64,000 nt of DNA from contig NZ_AQHR01000088.1 in NCBI RefSeq assembly GCF_000390185.1, positions 62,001 through 126,000 of the forward strand. The letters run 5' to 3'. The number at the start of each line of letters is the position of its first letter. The first letter of the stretch is position 1. The notes below the pieces were generated by a model. That model was not told where the DNA came from. It did not search any database and worked only from the letters and a program-made list of their open reading frames with translations. The DNA comes from Lunatimonas lonarensis (GTDB lineage Bacteria > Bacteroidota > Bacteroidia > Cytophagales > Cyclobacteriaceae). A program made the translations under genes and the position numbers. Shown piece by piece: positions 36,805 through 45,337 of this stretch.

Positions 36805-38190
36805 ATGCTTTTTAATTCCTTTGAATTCATCTTTCTTTTCCTACCGCTAACCGTATGCCTTTATTTTTTCATAAGCAGGTTAGTGGGAAGCCTTAGTGCG
36901 AAAATTTTACTTCTTTCAGCCTCCATGTTCTTTTACGCCCGGTGGAACCCGGCCTACTCGGTACTGATTATAGGTTCTATGTTGGTGAATTTCGGACTTG
37001 GAAAAGCACTGCCCGCCCATCCATTCAAAAAAACGCTGCTGATGCTTGGCCTGAGTGGAAATCTAGGCCTTTTGTTTTATTACAAATACGTAGACTTTTT
37101 TATCGAAACAGTAAACCAATTTACCCGGCAACAATGGCCTCTGGTGGAAATAGTCCTTCCCCTTGGAATCAGCTTCTTCACTTTTCAGCAAATCGCCTAT
37201 TTAGTGGACAGTTATCGGGGACTAACCTCGGAATACAACCCCATCAGCTACGGAGTCTTCGTTTCGTTTTTTCCGCAACTTGTGGCCGGCCCCATCGTGC
37301 ATCACCGGGAGATGATGCTGCAGTTTAGTTCTCCGGCCAACTTTCGGATAAACGGCTTTAACCTTAGCAAGGGCTTTTTCATCTTTCTAATGGGACTGGC
37401 TAAAAAAGTGGTCATAGCAGACACCTTTGGTGTCGTCGCAAATACCGGCTACGCCGGCGTCGAACTTCTAAGCACCCAAGAGGCATGGATTACATCCCTG
37501 GCCTACGCTGTCCAACTCTATTTTGACTTCAGCGGATACTCCGATATGGCCATTGGCCTCGCATTGATGTTCAACATCCGCTTACCCATCAACTTTGACT
37601 CCCCTTACAAATCCAAAAACATCAAGGAGTTTTGGCGGCGCTGGCATATCACGCTGGGCAGATTCCTTCGGGACTATGTGTATATCCCCCTTGGAGGAAG
37701 TAAACAGGGCACCCCAAAAACATTGGGAAACCTATTCCTGACCTTTCTGCTGGGGGGAATCTGGCACGGGGCCGGTTGGACCTTTGTTATCTGGGGAATG
37801 CTTCATGGGTTGGCATTGGTCTTTTACCAACTCCTGCAAAGGTTTCGTTTCCAGGTTCCGAATGCCTTGGCGATCGTTTTCACGTTTCTATTCGTGAATT
37901 TCACCTGGGTATTCTTTCGGGCGGCAGACTTTTCAGATGCCTTTACCCTGTTGGAGCGGATGATTGTACAGCATCCGGGATCTTCCGAATTCTTCCTGGT
38001 CGCCAACAAATACGATTCCCCCGTCTGGCTAATAGGCATCATACTCCTTTTTTGCCCAAATAGCGTTGAGATAGGTGAACGGTTTAAACCAAATCTACGC
38101 TACGCTATCCTAATCGTTTCGCTTTTCCTACTTAACTTGTTGTATCTTAACTCGATGATCCAACAGGATTTTCTGTATTTTGACTTCTAG
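36805..38190 (+). CDS. MBOAT-family O-acyltransferase (AlgI-like)
   Basis: A 461-residue multi-span membrane enzyme that moves acyl groups (usually acetyl) across the membrane for polysaccharide or wall modification. The start MLFNSFEFIFLFLPLTV is typical of the family; I prefer ATG 36805 over GTG 36781. Motifs: FFPQLVAGPIVHHREMM, YFDFSGYSDMAIGLALM, FWRRWHITLGRFLRDYVYIP and the catalytic-His segment GGIWHGAGWTFVIWGMLHG. It is followed after 3 bp by an SGNH-like gene, the usual periplasmic partner. The glycan target is unknown. Confidence 0.94.
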   Translation: MLFNSFEFIFLFLPLTVCLYFFISRLVGSLSAKILLLSASMFFYARWNPAYSVLIIGSMLVNFGLGKALPAHPFKKTLLMLGLSGNLGLLFYYKYVDFFIETVNQFTRQQWPLVEIVLPLGISFFTFQQIAYLVDSYRGLTSEYNPISYGVFVSFFPQLVAGPIVHHREMMLQFSSPANFRINGFNLSKGFFIFLMGLAKKVVIADTFGVVANTGYAGVELLSTQEAWITSLAYAVQLYFDFSGYSDMAIGLALMFNIRLPINFDSPYKSKNIKEFWRRWHITLGRFLRDYVYIPLGGSKQGTPKTLGNLFLTFLLGGIWHGAGWTFVIWGMLHGLALVFYQLLQRFRFQVPNALAIVFTFLFVNFTWVFFRAADFSDAFTLLERMIVQHPGSSEFFLVANKYDSPVWLIGIILLFCPNSVEIGERFKPNLRYAILIVSLFLLNLLYLNSMIQQDFLYFDF

Positions 38191-38193
38191 GCG

Positions 38194-39195
38194 ATGAACA
38201 ACGAAAGGTATTTTCTGACTTTACTGGCTGGCTGCTTGGTCGGTATGTTGGCTGTTATAGGGATTAATAGGCAAATCGACATCTTTGGACTTTATAGAAA
38301 CCATACCTGCGAAGGAATCGGCCTCCACGGGGAGGAAAGGTACAGTAAGTACCTGCATATGCACCGGTATGTCCCTGAATGTTTTGATGGGATATGGATG
38401 GGTGCATCCCTGTCCGCCAATCTTGATCCTTCTCGAATTAGGGGATTCCGCATATACAATGCCAGCTTGATGGGAGCTCGAATTGGTCAATTGGAACAAC
38501 TCTATTCTACGGCCGTGGACCAGGGTGCTGATTTTGAAGTGGCCATCATCAGCATTCATCCGTATCTGACCGGGGAAACCGAAAAAACAGACACACACCT
38601 TGCCAAAAAAGGCCTTCAATCCGCTATGGGTTCCGTATCTCTCCTTCGCGTATATGCATTGGCGTTGATACGGAAGTTTAAACTCTGGGAGAGCAAATAC
38701 CCACAAAATCAATACAGCTCTGAGGGCCGAAATGATTACAACCGATTCTTCGAAGTGCCGGACATTGTCTCTCATATACAGAAAAAGATCCACGACCCGG
38801 AATTAACCCGACTGGCCAGCCACGAGGAAGGACTGCACTCCCTGCAATCCTTATTGGAACAAATCAATCAAACAGAAGCCCGTATTCTTCTCTATTTCCA
38901 TCCTATTCCAGCCGATATCTATCGGGCTAACCGGGAAATCCTCGACAGCTATTGGACAAAAATCACTGAGATGCCTCTGCGCCATCCCGACAAGGTGCTG
39001 CTGATAAATATAAACCAACATCCCTCTGCCTTTAACAAAGATCTATCAAACTACATCGATCACGGACATCTCAGTGAGCTAGGCCAAGAGAGGCTTTTGT
39101 CACTGATGAACCAAGAGTTGGAAAAAACTGGCCATTTTAAAAACTATCCCTCTGAAAAAGAACCTGGGCATTATAAAAAACCGTTAAATCCATAG
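38194..39195 (+). CDS. SGNH-like transferase partner of the MBOAT protein
   Basis: A 333-residue protein anchored by one N-terminal helix (FLTLLAGCLVGMLAVIGIN), otherwise periplasmic. The Ser block is IWMGASLSANLDPSRI (about 70-80), an internal GDSL-like VAIISIHPYLTG follows, and the C-terminal Asp-His pair is YIDHGHLSELGQERLLS (about residues 290-306), as in SGNH/GDSL acyltransferases such as those paired with MBOAT enzymes. Similarity is at motif level only. It starts 3 bp after the MBOAT stop, so the two are coupled. Confidence 0.75.
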   Translation: MNNERYFLTLLAGCLVGMLAVIGINRQIDIFGLYRNHTCEGIGLHGEERYSKYLHMHRYVPECFDGIWMGASLSANLDPSRIRGFRIYNASLMGARIGQLEQLYSTAVDQGADFEVAIISIHPYLTGETEKTDTHLAKKGLQSAMGSVSLLRVYALALIRKFKLWESKYPQNQYSSEGRNDYNRFFEVPDIVSHIQKKIHDPELTRLASHEEGLHSLQSLLEQINQTEARILLYFHPIPADIYRANREILDSYWTKITEMPLRHPDKVLLININQHPSAFNKDLSNYIDHGHLSELGQERLLSLMNQELEKTGHFKNYPSEKEPGHYKKPLNP

Positions 39196-39224
39196 TCCTT
39201 AGATCTGTCCTACTCCTTTTTGCC

Positions 39225-39911
39225 ATGGAAACAAAATGGGTGCTCTGTCTATTGTGTTTGGTGCCGATTGTTTCAGGGTGCGTAAAGGACTATCGAAAAC
39301 TAAGCCGGGGAAAAAGTACCGTTTTAAAAAGTTATTCTCCAAACGATACGCTGGTTGTCTCAGATTACATTTTTTACAATACCCGTACCCATTTATCATT
39401 CGGAGCCGAGAACGAGCCCATGGAAATGAATTCGGACAGTGTCATGCAGATTTTAGTCGCCTCCTTTAAAAACCTGGGAGCTCCGATCCAAGACCGACTG
39501 GAGTTGGGCAAAAATCACATTGATAGCACGTTCATAAAAAAATATGTGGTCAGAACCCGACGTGTAAACAGCGACTGGATCAAAGAAGTGGCCGGGCAAT
39601 CCAAAGGCACTTACAAGCTAATCCCCTTTTTGTATATCCTAAACCGAATTGCATTTACCGGCTACATTACTTCTGGTGGGATGTCAGGATCCAATGGCTT
39701 CTACCTGGTTACTTATCTAAATCTCATTGTGTACATCGTACATGAAAATGAAATCGTTTACAGTAGCCAAGCACTGCACACGAGTGAACTGATGAGAACC
39801 GACACCAGGAGAGAGGCTGAGGCACTGCCTTCCGCAATAATGATAACAGAGGAAAACTGGCAGGAACTGGCAAGAATATCGATGGAAGATTACTTCAAAC
39901 GATGGAAATGA
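39225..39911 (+). CDS. Unknown lipoprotein
   Basis: A 228-residue lipoprotein with lipobox IVSGC (Cys at 19). It has a mixed alpha/beta pattern with TYKLIPFLYILNRIAFTGYI, a glycine-rich SGGMSGSNGFYLVTYLNLIV stretch and EIVYSSQALHTSELM. No family recognised. It lies 29 bp after the SGNH-like gene and overlaps the next gene by 10 bp, so it belongs to the same operon. The overall plan resembles small outer-membrane assembly lipoproteins, but this is weak. Confidence 0.72.
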   Translation: METKWVLCLLCLVPIVSGCVKDYRKLSRGKSTVLKSYSPNDTLVVSDYIFYNTRTHLSFGAENEPMEMNSDSVMQILVASFKNLGAPIQDRLELGKNHIDSTFIKKYVVRTRRVNSDWIKEVAGQSKGTYKLIPFLYILNRIAFTGYITSGGMSGSNGFYLVTYLNLIVYIVHENEIVYSSQALHTSELMRTDTRREAEALPSAIMITEENWQELARISMEDYFKRWK

Positions 39912-41761
39912 TGGATCTGCTCGTCAAACCAACCCACCTACTGGCCAATGCCAACTTCAAGGTTTTCATTGTTCTTCTTTTTTACGTAAATCTCCCTTTT
40001 AGCCTATCTTTCTCCCAAACCTCTACGGAAAACGATATCCTACGAGAGACCCCCGTCCGATGCGAAGACATCCCCTTAAATGTAGTATCTATTTCCAAAC
40101 GATTATTGGAGGAGAGCAATTACGGCTCGCTAAGCGAATTAACTGATTATTGGGAAGCCTACTGTGGCTTATCAGAGCCTGTATTTCGACTTAGAATTTT
40201 GACGGCCTTGGCCAACTCCAGCTTCCACGAAAGTTTGATAGACGATACCTTATTGGACTATGTGAGAGCCTATGAAGACAGGCAATCGATAGCACAATCG
40301 ACAAAACTCTCCGCTATTTACTCACAAGTATACCTAGAGCAATTGGGATTTATGGGCCTTGGTGGAGATTTTGATAAATTTACAGAGGCGTGGGCCAGAA
40401 ATCTGTTGTCTACACTTGACCCAAAATCAAGCCCCTACCTATTGGCACTGATCTATGCCAACCAACCCGACCTATTTTCGCAGTACATGGCCAAATCGCC
40501 ATACAGGGAATTCCCACTAGCAGAAGCCTACAAAGCTCATCAGGGACATGTTGAACGCAAACTGAACAAATATCAGATTCATGTCTTGAAAATATGGGTA
40601 CCATTCTTTGCACAAGAGGAGCTATTTAACTTACGAAAAGAAATTTCCCTTCCAGAATGGGACGAGCAAATGGTGTTGAGAACAAGTGACTGCACTGTCC
40701 GGTCAAGGGATTTCTCCGAATTAATCGTAACCTACAGGAAACAAAAAAACTTTCAAAAAATTGAAAAGTTGTCTGCTATCTGGAAGGGTTCGTGTGGCCT
40801 TATCGAACCTATCTATCGACTCGGACACCTAATTGCGATGGAAAAGGGAGCTTTTACCGAAATAGACATAGACAGGGATTTCTTCGATTACCTGGAATAC
40901 TTTGAGTTACGAATCAACCCGCTAATGGAGCATAGATCCAAGCGGCCCAACTTTTTTCCAGACGAAGCCTTCGAACGAAACAATGCAGTTTCGCACGAAT
41001 TTGATCAAGAGTTGATTCAATGGGCAAGGGAACTTAAGCGACGATTTCCTGAGGAGAGTTACGCGCACCTGATCGCCTCGTTGTATTCAGGGGAAATCGA
41101 TTATTTCTTCCACTCTCTCCAATCGACTCAAACAAAGGACAGCTCACTTCACTCGGGTTACCAGGATGCTGTAAAAAAAACCGAAGAAATCTTCGACAGC
41201 TTTTTTGCCTTTAGCTTTGGATCATGGGTTCCTTTCGGTAATCTCGCTGTAGTTGGGGGACGGCCTGTGCTGAATTTCCACTTTGGAATCACCAATGACT
41301 TGAGCAGCATCGACGTTGTGATCGGCGGCACCTTTATCAACAGCGTTAAGAACAACTACGAAACTGTGCACCTTGACGAACTTCAAACCACGGATCATTT
41401 TAGCTATTTCTCGATGGGGATTGAATATTGCTGGAACTTACTTCATACCAACAACACTCAAATTCATCTACTCTCCGGATTGGGAATTGCCCAAATCACC
41501 ACAGTAAAGATGGATCGCGAAAATGAGCTACCTGCTAGGCTTTCTTTTAGTCCTGTAGGAAATTATGGCATTGGATTAAAAACGTTTGGAGAAGGAGGTA
41601 GCTTTGTCGCTCTTCAGGTAATCAGTAACCATACATTTTTCAGAAACTATGGAGGTACTGATCTTTCGGGTGGGTTTATCCAAGCCAGGCTGCTATTGAA
41701 CCTCGCCAAGTCCAGACACCGATGGGATCGCCGAACAACACTCCGGTTACCAGGCGTTTGA
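39902..41761 (+). CDS. Unknown outer-membrane protein with an exact 210-residue internal duplication
   Basis: A 619-residue exported protein. After a hydrophobic signal (VFIVLLFYVNLPFSLSFSQ) the sequence contains two copies of a helical module, each carrying a CGL-EP--RL block. Matching residues are exactly 210 apart: C54/C264, W84/W294, C88/C298, E92/E302, R96/R306, D119-Y120/D329-Y330, Y185/Y395, D190/D400 and W232-V-P-F/W442-V-P-F. After the second copy comes a beta-barrel-like C-terminus (GSWVPFGNLAVVGGRPVLNF, alternating strands). The C-terminal part resembles an uncharacterised Bacteroidota family; function unknown. The start at 39902 overlaps the previous gene; 39908 (ATGA) is an alternative. 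Confidence 0.78.
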   Translation: MEMMDLLVKPTHLLANANFKVFIVLLFYVNLPFSLSFSQTSTENDILRETPVRCEDIPLNVVSISKRLLEESNYGSLSELTDYWEAYCGLSEPVFRLRILTALANSSFHESLIDDTLLDYVRAYEDRQSIAQSTKLSAIYSQVYLEQLGFMGLGGDFDKFTEAWARNLLSTLDPKSSPYLLALIYANQPDLFSQYMAKSPYREFPLAEAYKAHQGHVERKLNKYQIHVLKIWVPFFAQEELFNLRKEISLPEWDEQMVLRTSDCTVRSRDFSELIVTYRKQKNFQKIEKLSAIWKGSCGLIEPIYRLGHLIAMEKGAFTEIDIDRDFFDYLEYFELRINPLMEHRSKRPNFFPDEAFERNNAVSHEFDQELIQWARELKRRFPEESYAHLIASLYSGEIDYFFHSLQSTQTKDSSLHSGYQDAVKKTEEIFDSFFAFSFGSWVPFGNLAVVGGRPVLNFHFGITNDLSSIDVVIGGTFINSVKNNYETVHLDELQTTDHFSYFSMGIEYCWNLLHTNNTQIHLLSGLGIAQITTVKMDRENELPARLSFSPVGNYGIGLKTFGEGGSFVALQVISNHTFFRNYGGTDLSGGFIQARLLLNLAKSRHRWDRRTTLRLPGV

Positions 41762-41921
41762 AATCAAATGCCGTTGGCAATTTGGCGAATGATTTGTCTG
41801 GCTTTCCTACAAATGCCAACTCAGATGGCAAATTAACCGAATTGGAAAATGATTCGGACTACCGAGGATTTATTGTATTTTTACCTCAAAACCAATCCGA
41901 TAACCTATTCATTCAATTTTC

Positions 41922-43682
41922 ATGCATCCGTTTCTTACACTTTTCATTCTTCCTTGGTTACTTGTTTTAAAGCTATTCTTCTCCAATCAATGCCTATTTT
42001 TTGATTTTCAAAGGATTTCTTCACACCCTGTCGACTATGCTTTTCAGGACATCCCCTCGTTCGATCCCCGGGGAGGCCATATCCAAGGGATTCAGCTTCA
42101 TATAGAAAAGGGGGACACCATCGCCTACCTGTCCGGATCCTCTTCCCATGTCGCCTACATGGCCAAAGCGCATCTACAGGGAGGAACGTCCCGTATTCTT
42201 TCGATTGACACCCTATTGATGGCCCCCTACAGACATGCAGGTGGCTTTCAGATTTTTCAAGACCATCTAGCGGTAGGCATAGAAGACAACCACCAGCGCA
42301 ACAGCTCCAAGGTACTGGTCTATGATTTATCCATGTCAGTGGATACCTGGACAAACCCCTTATATACCGTGGAGCGGTCCGGGCCTTACGAACGATCAAC
42401 GGCCGGGGCGGTGGGCATTACCTCACACCAAGGTTCCGTGCTGCTTGTAGTGGCCGATTGGGATGCCCGTAACCTGGATTTTTACGCTATTTCCGAAAAT
42501 GCCTTCCGCCTCCAATCCGCGGCCTTCCAGCCAATCGCAACCGTGGAAATCGCTCAGTTACCGAGACAGGACTGGTCTGACCCAGCCTGGCACTCCTACC
42601 AAAACCTTAATCTGGTTTCCGAAGACAGGACCCTGTACCTCGTCGGGTTTGCCAAAACCTCCGAAAATAGGCAGGTGGCAGACATCTTCTCTATTGAAAT
42701 CGGGGAAAAAGAAAATTGGGCAAGTCCTGATTTTACGCTAGTGAGCTCCTATTCATCCGGTTTGCCAGAAAAAATAGACTCCTTTCCGCAGCAATCCGTC
42801 ACGCTGAAAAAATTGGGCTCAAAGACCTTCGTTCCTTCCCTAGAGGCTGATTTCAAGGCTGCAGGCGGACTACATTATCAAAATGCCAAACTGGCCATCC
42901 TTTCTGCCCCCTATCAGTTGGATTCATCCGCAGGAGTCAATATTTTTCATGTAGAACAAGCCCTGAATCCCGATGCACTACCCAATGAGTGGAAGCTGTA
43001 CAGTGCCTTTTATGCCAAAGAAGCCCATCAGGCGGCAGCTGCTGACAGTCTGTACGTTTATGCAATCAACAATACCCAAATCGGACAGTATAAACGTAAA
43101 TCCGGAGAACTTCAAAAATTGGTAAGTGTCCCGGGCACGATACATCTGAACAGCGGATTTTTTCTTGATGGACTGTTGTATATGGCCCACTCCAACTACC
43201 CTCAAAAGCCCGACCAAAGTGATATCCGCAGCTTTGACCCGAGATCGGGAAATCTTTGTACGGTGGTTGATTTTGGCGAAACAGACGGCAGTCTCACTTG
43301 GGTGGTTCGCCAAGAGGAGCACTGGTGGGGCATGTTTGCCCATTACAAAGAAAACAACGCCGCGAGTTATCTGGTAAAATGGGACTCGGAATGGCAGGAG
43401 ATAAGCAGGTTCACCTTTCCGAAGAAGGTGCTCCGCAACTTAGGCAGCATGAGCGTCTCCGGAGGTGTGGCCTACCGGGAAGGGTTTCTGATAACCGGCC
43501 ACGATGACAGGGAAGTCTATTATGTGAAAATCCCCAACGTGGGAACCGTGTTGGAATACAGGGGTACCTTTCCGGCACCGTTTACCGGGCAGGGCATTGC
43601 CATTGACCCGGTAAGTGGCGGGCTTATTGGTATCGACCGAAAGGAAAAAAAGGTACTGTTTGCCCTGCCGTCCTACCCATAA
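41922..43682 (+). CDS. Unknown beta-propeller-like membrane-anchored protein
   Basis: A 586-residue protein with an N-terminal hydrophobic anchor (FLTLFILPWLLVLKLFF). The rest is beta-rich with repeated short strands and YLSGSSSHVAYMAKA, LLVVADWDARNLDFYAI, GFFLDGLLYMAHSNYPQ, GMFAHYKENN and GQGIAIDPVSGGLIGIDRK, consistent with two propeller-like halves (about 40-360 and 365-586). No catalytic motif is evident. I do not recognise a named family. It is 160 bp downstream of the duplicated protein and is the last gene before the graveyard region. Confidence 0.72.
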   Translation: MHPFLTLFILPWLLVLKLFFSNQCLFFDFQRISSHPVDYAFQDIPSFDPRGGHIQGIQLHIEKGDTIAYLSGSSSHVAYMAKAHLQGGTSRILSIDTLLMAPYRHAGGFQIFQDHLAVGIEDNHQRNSSKVLVYDLSMSVDTWTNPLYTVERSGPYERSTAGAVGITSHQGSVLLVVADWDARNLDFYAISENAFRLQSAAFQPIATVEIAQLPRQDWSDPAWHSYQNLNLVSEDRTLYLVGFAKTSENRQVADIFSIEIGEKENWASPDFTLVSSYSSGLPEKIDSFPQQSVTLKKLGSKTFVPSLEADFKAAGGLHYQNAKLAILSAPYQLDSSAGVNIFHVEQALNPDALPNEWKLYSAFYAKEAHQAAAADSLYVYAINNTQIGQYKRKSGELQKLVSVPGTIHLNSGFFLDGLLYMAHSNYPQKPDQSDIRSFDPRSGNLCTVVDFGETDGSLTWVVRQEEHWWGMFAHYKENNAASYLVKWDSEWQEISRFTFPKKVLRNLGSMSVSGGVAYREGFLITGHDDREVYYVKIPNVGTVLEYRGTFPAPFTGQGIAIDPVSGGLIGIDRKEKKVLFALPSYP

Positions 43683-43743
43683 GTATCTTCCTATTTTGCG
43701 ATTGAAGGAAGGTATCTAACACTGCGGGCATTTACTCAATCAG

Positions 43744-43791
43744 GCAGGTAGATTTTACTATATTTAGCAGGTAGATTTTCGTCTGTAGATT
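43744..43791. repeat. Short direct repeats, 23-bp period
   Basis: GCAGGTAGATTTT occurs at 43744-43756 and again, identical, at 43767-43779; a third partial copy TGTAGATT lies at 43784-43791. They are about 100 bp upstream of the transposase remnant and might be an element end. Confidence 0.6.
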
Positions 43792-43888
43792 CGCTCATTG
43801 AGGAATAGGCGTAGAAAATAGTGCGAGTGAAGGTGCATAAAAAGAGATTGATGCAAAGCAGGGCTGCTTCCTAAGCTAACCGATTGAT

Positions 43889-44076
43889 ATGGACAGGTTC
43901 AAAAACAAATACCGCATTGACTCTGCCCGTGCCCCATTTTGGGATTACGGGTGGAATGCCGCGTATTTTGTGACCATATTATACGTGATGACAAATCCTA
44001 TCAAACAATTACAGCATACATTTTAAACAACCCTGCCTCCTGGAAGGAAGACAGGTTCCTCAAAGCAGGCAAATGA
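43889..44076 (+). pseudogene. Remnant of a REP-associated (IS200-like) tyrosine transposase
   Basis: From the ATG at 43889 the frame reads MDRFKNKYRIDSARAPFWDY then GWNAAYFVT, the typical N-terminus of Bacteroidota RAYT transposases. Directly after the ACC ATA junction the frame changes and reads HIIRDDKSYQTITAYILNNP and ASWKEDRFLKAGK to a TGA at 44074-44076, the typical C-terminus. The middle of the gene, with the HuH metal motif and the catalytic Tyr region, is missing, so most of a roughly 180-residue protein has been lost. The family assignment is from memory of its motifs. Confidence 0.75.
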
Positions 44077-44140
44077 CAGAAAAAGGCCAAGATAGATTAG
44101 GAAAACCCTTTAGACAATAGCAGACAATCTGCGTGGAGCC

Positions 44141-44366
44141 ATGAATGCCGATTCATTCCGTGACTACATGCTTGGACAGAAGACCGACCGGAACAAGAAG
44201 CTCTTCGCCATCATCGAAAAAAACGAGGGTTTTTCCTGTTTTTTTAATCGATTCAGACTCGTTGGGTGATACGCGCAAATACCTGATTGGTCAGTTTGCC
44301 ACAGGAAGGAGCAAAAAAGCGGTGAGATTTGTTTCGTGGAGTAGCAGCAGAACCAAACTATAATGC
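44141..44366 (+). pseudogene. Possible frameshifted gene fragment
   Basis: One frame gives MNADSFRDYMLGQKTDRNKK and LFAIIEKNEGFSCFF before a TGA at 44267; another gives SLGDTRKYLIGQFATGRSKK and AVRFVSWSSSRTKL to a stop just after 44363. The two join at a run of seven A and T-rich bases, so a single small gene with one frameshift is possible. Family not recognised. Confidence 0.3.
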
Positions 44367-44443
44367 CTGCATAAATCCAGTTTGGATTTCATGCATTGCC
44401 TTTAAATGGCTAGCTTTGCAGCCCGAAGAAGAATGGGCATGCA

Positions 44444-45154
44444 ATGAAAAAAACTGATTTTAACAGCCTTATCCTGTTTGAAAACGATGACTTGATCGTC
44501 ATCAACAAGCCTCCCTACATGCCCACGTTAGAGGATCGGCATGAGGCGCAGAATATTTTACAGCTGGCCAAACAGTATGTAGCGGACGCCCAGGTCTGCC
44601 ATCGCCTGGACAAGGAAACATCGGGCTGCTTGGTAATCGCCAAAAACCCCGACGCCTACAGGCATATGGCCATGCAGTTTGAAGATCGGAGCGTGGAAAA
44701 GATCTATCACGCGGTAGTGGATGGAATCCACGATTTCAAACAGACCATCGCAGACCGAAACCTCTATGCAAACAACAAGGGAATAGTGAAGGTCAGCATT
44801 GATGGCAAACCGGCACTGACGTACTTTGACACGCTAAAAACCTACACCCGCCATACCTTGGTATCCTGCAATCCTATCACAGGAAGGATGCACCAGATAC
44901 GGGTTCACCTAAGCTTCTTGGGCGCTCCGATCTGCGGCGACGTGCTGTATGGTGGAAAACCTGCCTACCTTTCCCAGCTCAAGCGGAAATTTAACCTTAA
45001 GAAAGGCACCGAAGAAGAACCTCTAATGCAGCGGGTGGCTCTACATGCGCAGGCGATTACGTTCCGATTGATGGATGAAAGCAAAATCACCATCGAAGCA
45101 CCCTATCCGAAGGATTTTGCGGTTTTGGTAAAACAATTGGAGCGGTTCAGCTAA
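44444..45154 (+). CDS. RluA-family pseudouridine synthase
   Basis: Converts uridine to pseudouridine in rRNA or tRNA. A 236-residue cytoplasmic enzyme: VINKPPYMPT near the start, the catalytic motif VCHRLDKETSGCLVIAK (Asp about 57), LVSCNPITGRMHQIRVHLSF, the PICGDVLYGG block and RVALHAQAITF. There is no N-terminal S4 domain, as in the shorter RluA/TruC-like members, so the target uridine is not predictable. It stands alone, about 180 bp before rplM. Confidence 0.93.
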   Translation: MKKTDFNSLILFENDDLIVINKPPYMPTLEDRHEAQNILQLAKQYVADAQVCHRLDKETSGCLVIAKNPDAYRHMAMQFEDRSVEKIYHAVVDGIHDFKQTIADRNLYANNKGIVKVSIDGKPALTYFDTLKTYTRHTLVSCNPITGRMHQIRVHLSFLGAPICGDVLYGGKPAYLSQLKRKFNLKKGTEEEPLMQRVALHAQAITFRLMDESKITIEAPYPKDFAVLVKQLERFS

Positions 45155-45250
45155 ATCATTGTTCCTATGCAAGGGGGAGGCAAAGAAGCGGTAAAAAGCA
45201 CTTGGTTTTCCCTATACTTGTGAAAATAAGGCACTAAAGTTGGCAATGTA

Positions 45251-45281
45251 TTGCAAATAAATTTATTTACATCTATCTTTG
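45251..45281 (+). promoter_or_regulatory. Predicted promoter of the rplM-rpsI operon
   Basis: TTGC (45251-45254), 19-bp spacer and a perfect TATCTTTG -7 box (45274-45281), 57 bp before the rplM start. The spacer contains a 14-bp perfect palindrome (45255-45268). A small CCCT/AGGG hairpin lies in the leader. Confidence 0.55.
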
Positions 45282-45337
45282 TGTCCCTTTTTGAGGGTGA
45301 ACTGTATATAACAAGCTAATAATTAAACATTTAAACA

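Larger units (their letters stand above)
43683..44443. other. 761-bp region with gene remnants
   Basis: No intact gene is supported. It contains 13-bp direct repeats (43744-43779), a deleted transposase (43889-44076) and a short broken reading frame with a frame change (44141-44363). Codon patterns are disrupted between these pieces. It separates the propeller gene from the pseudouridine synthase. Confidence 0.7.

Noticed and set aside
41722-41970. 82-codon frame bridging two genes
   Set aside because: Overlaps the ends of both neighbours and has no coding character.
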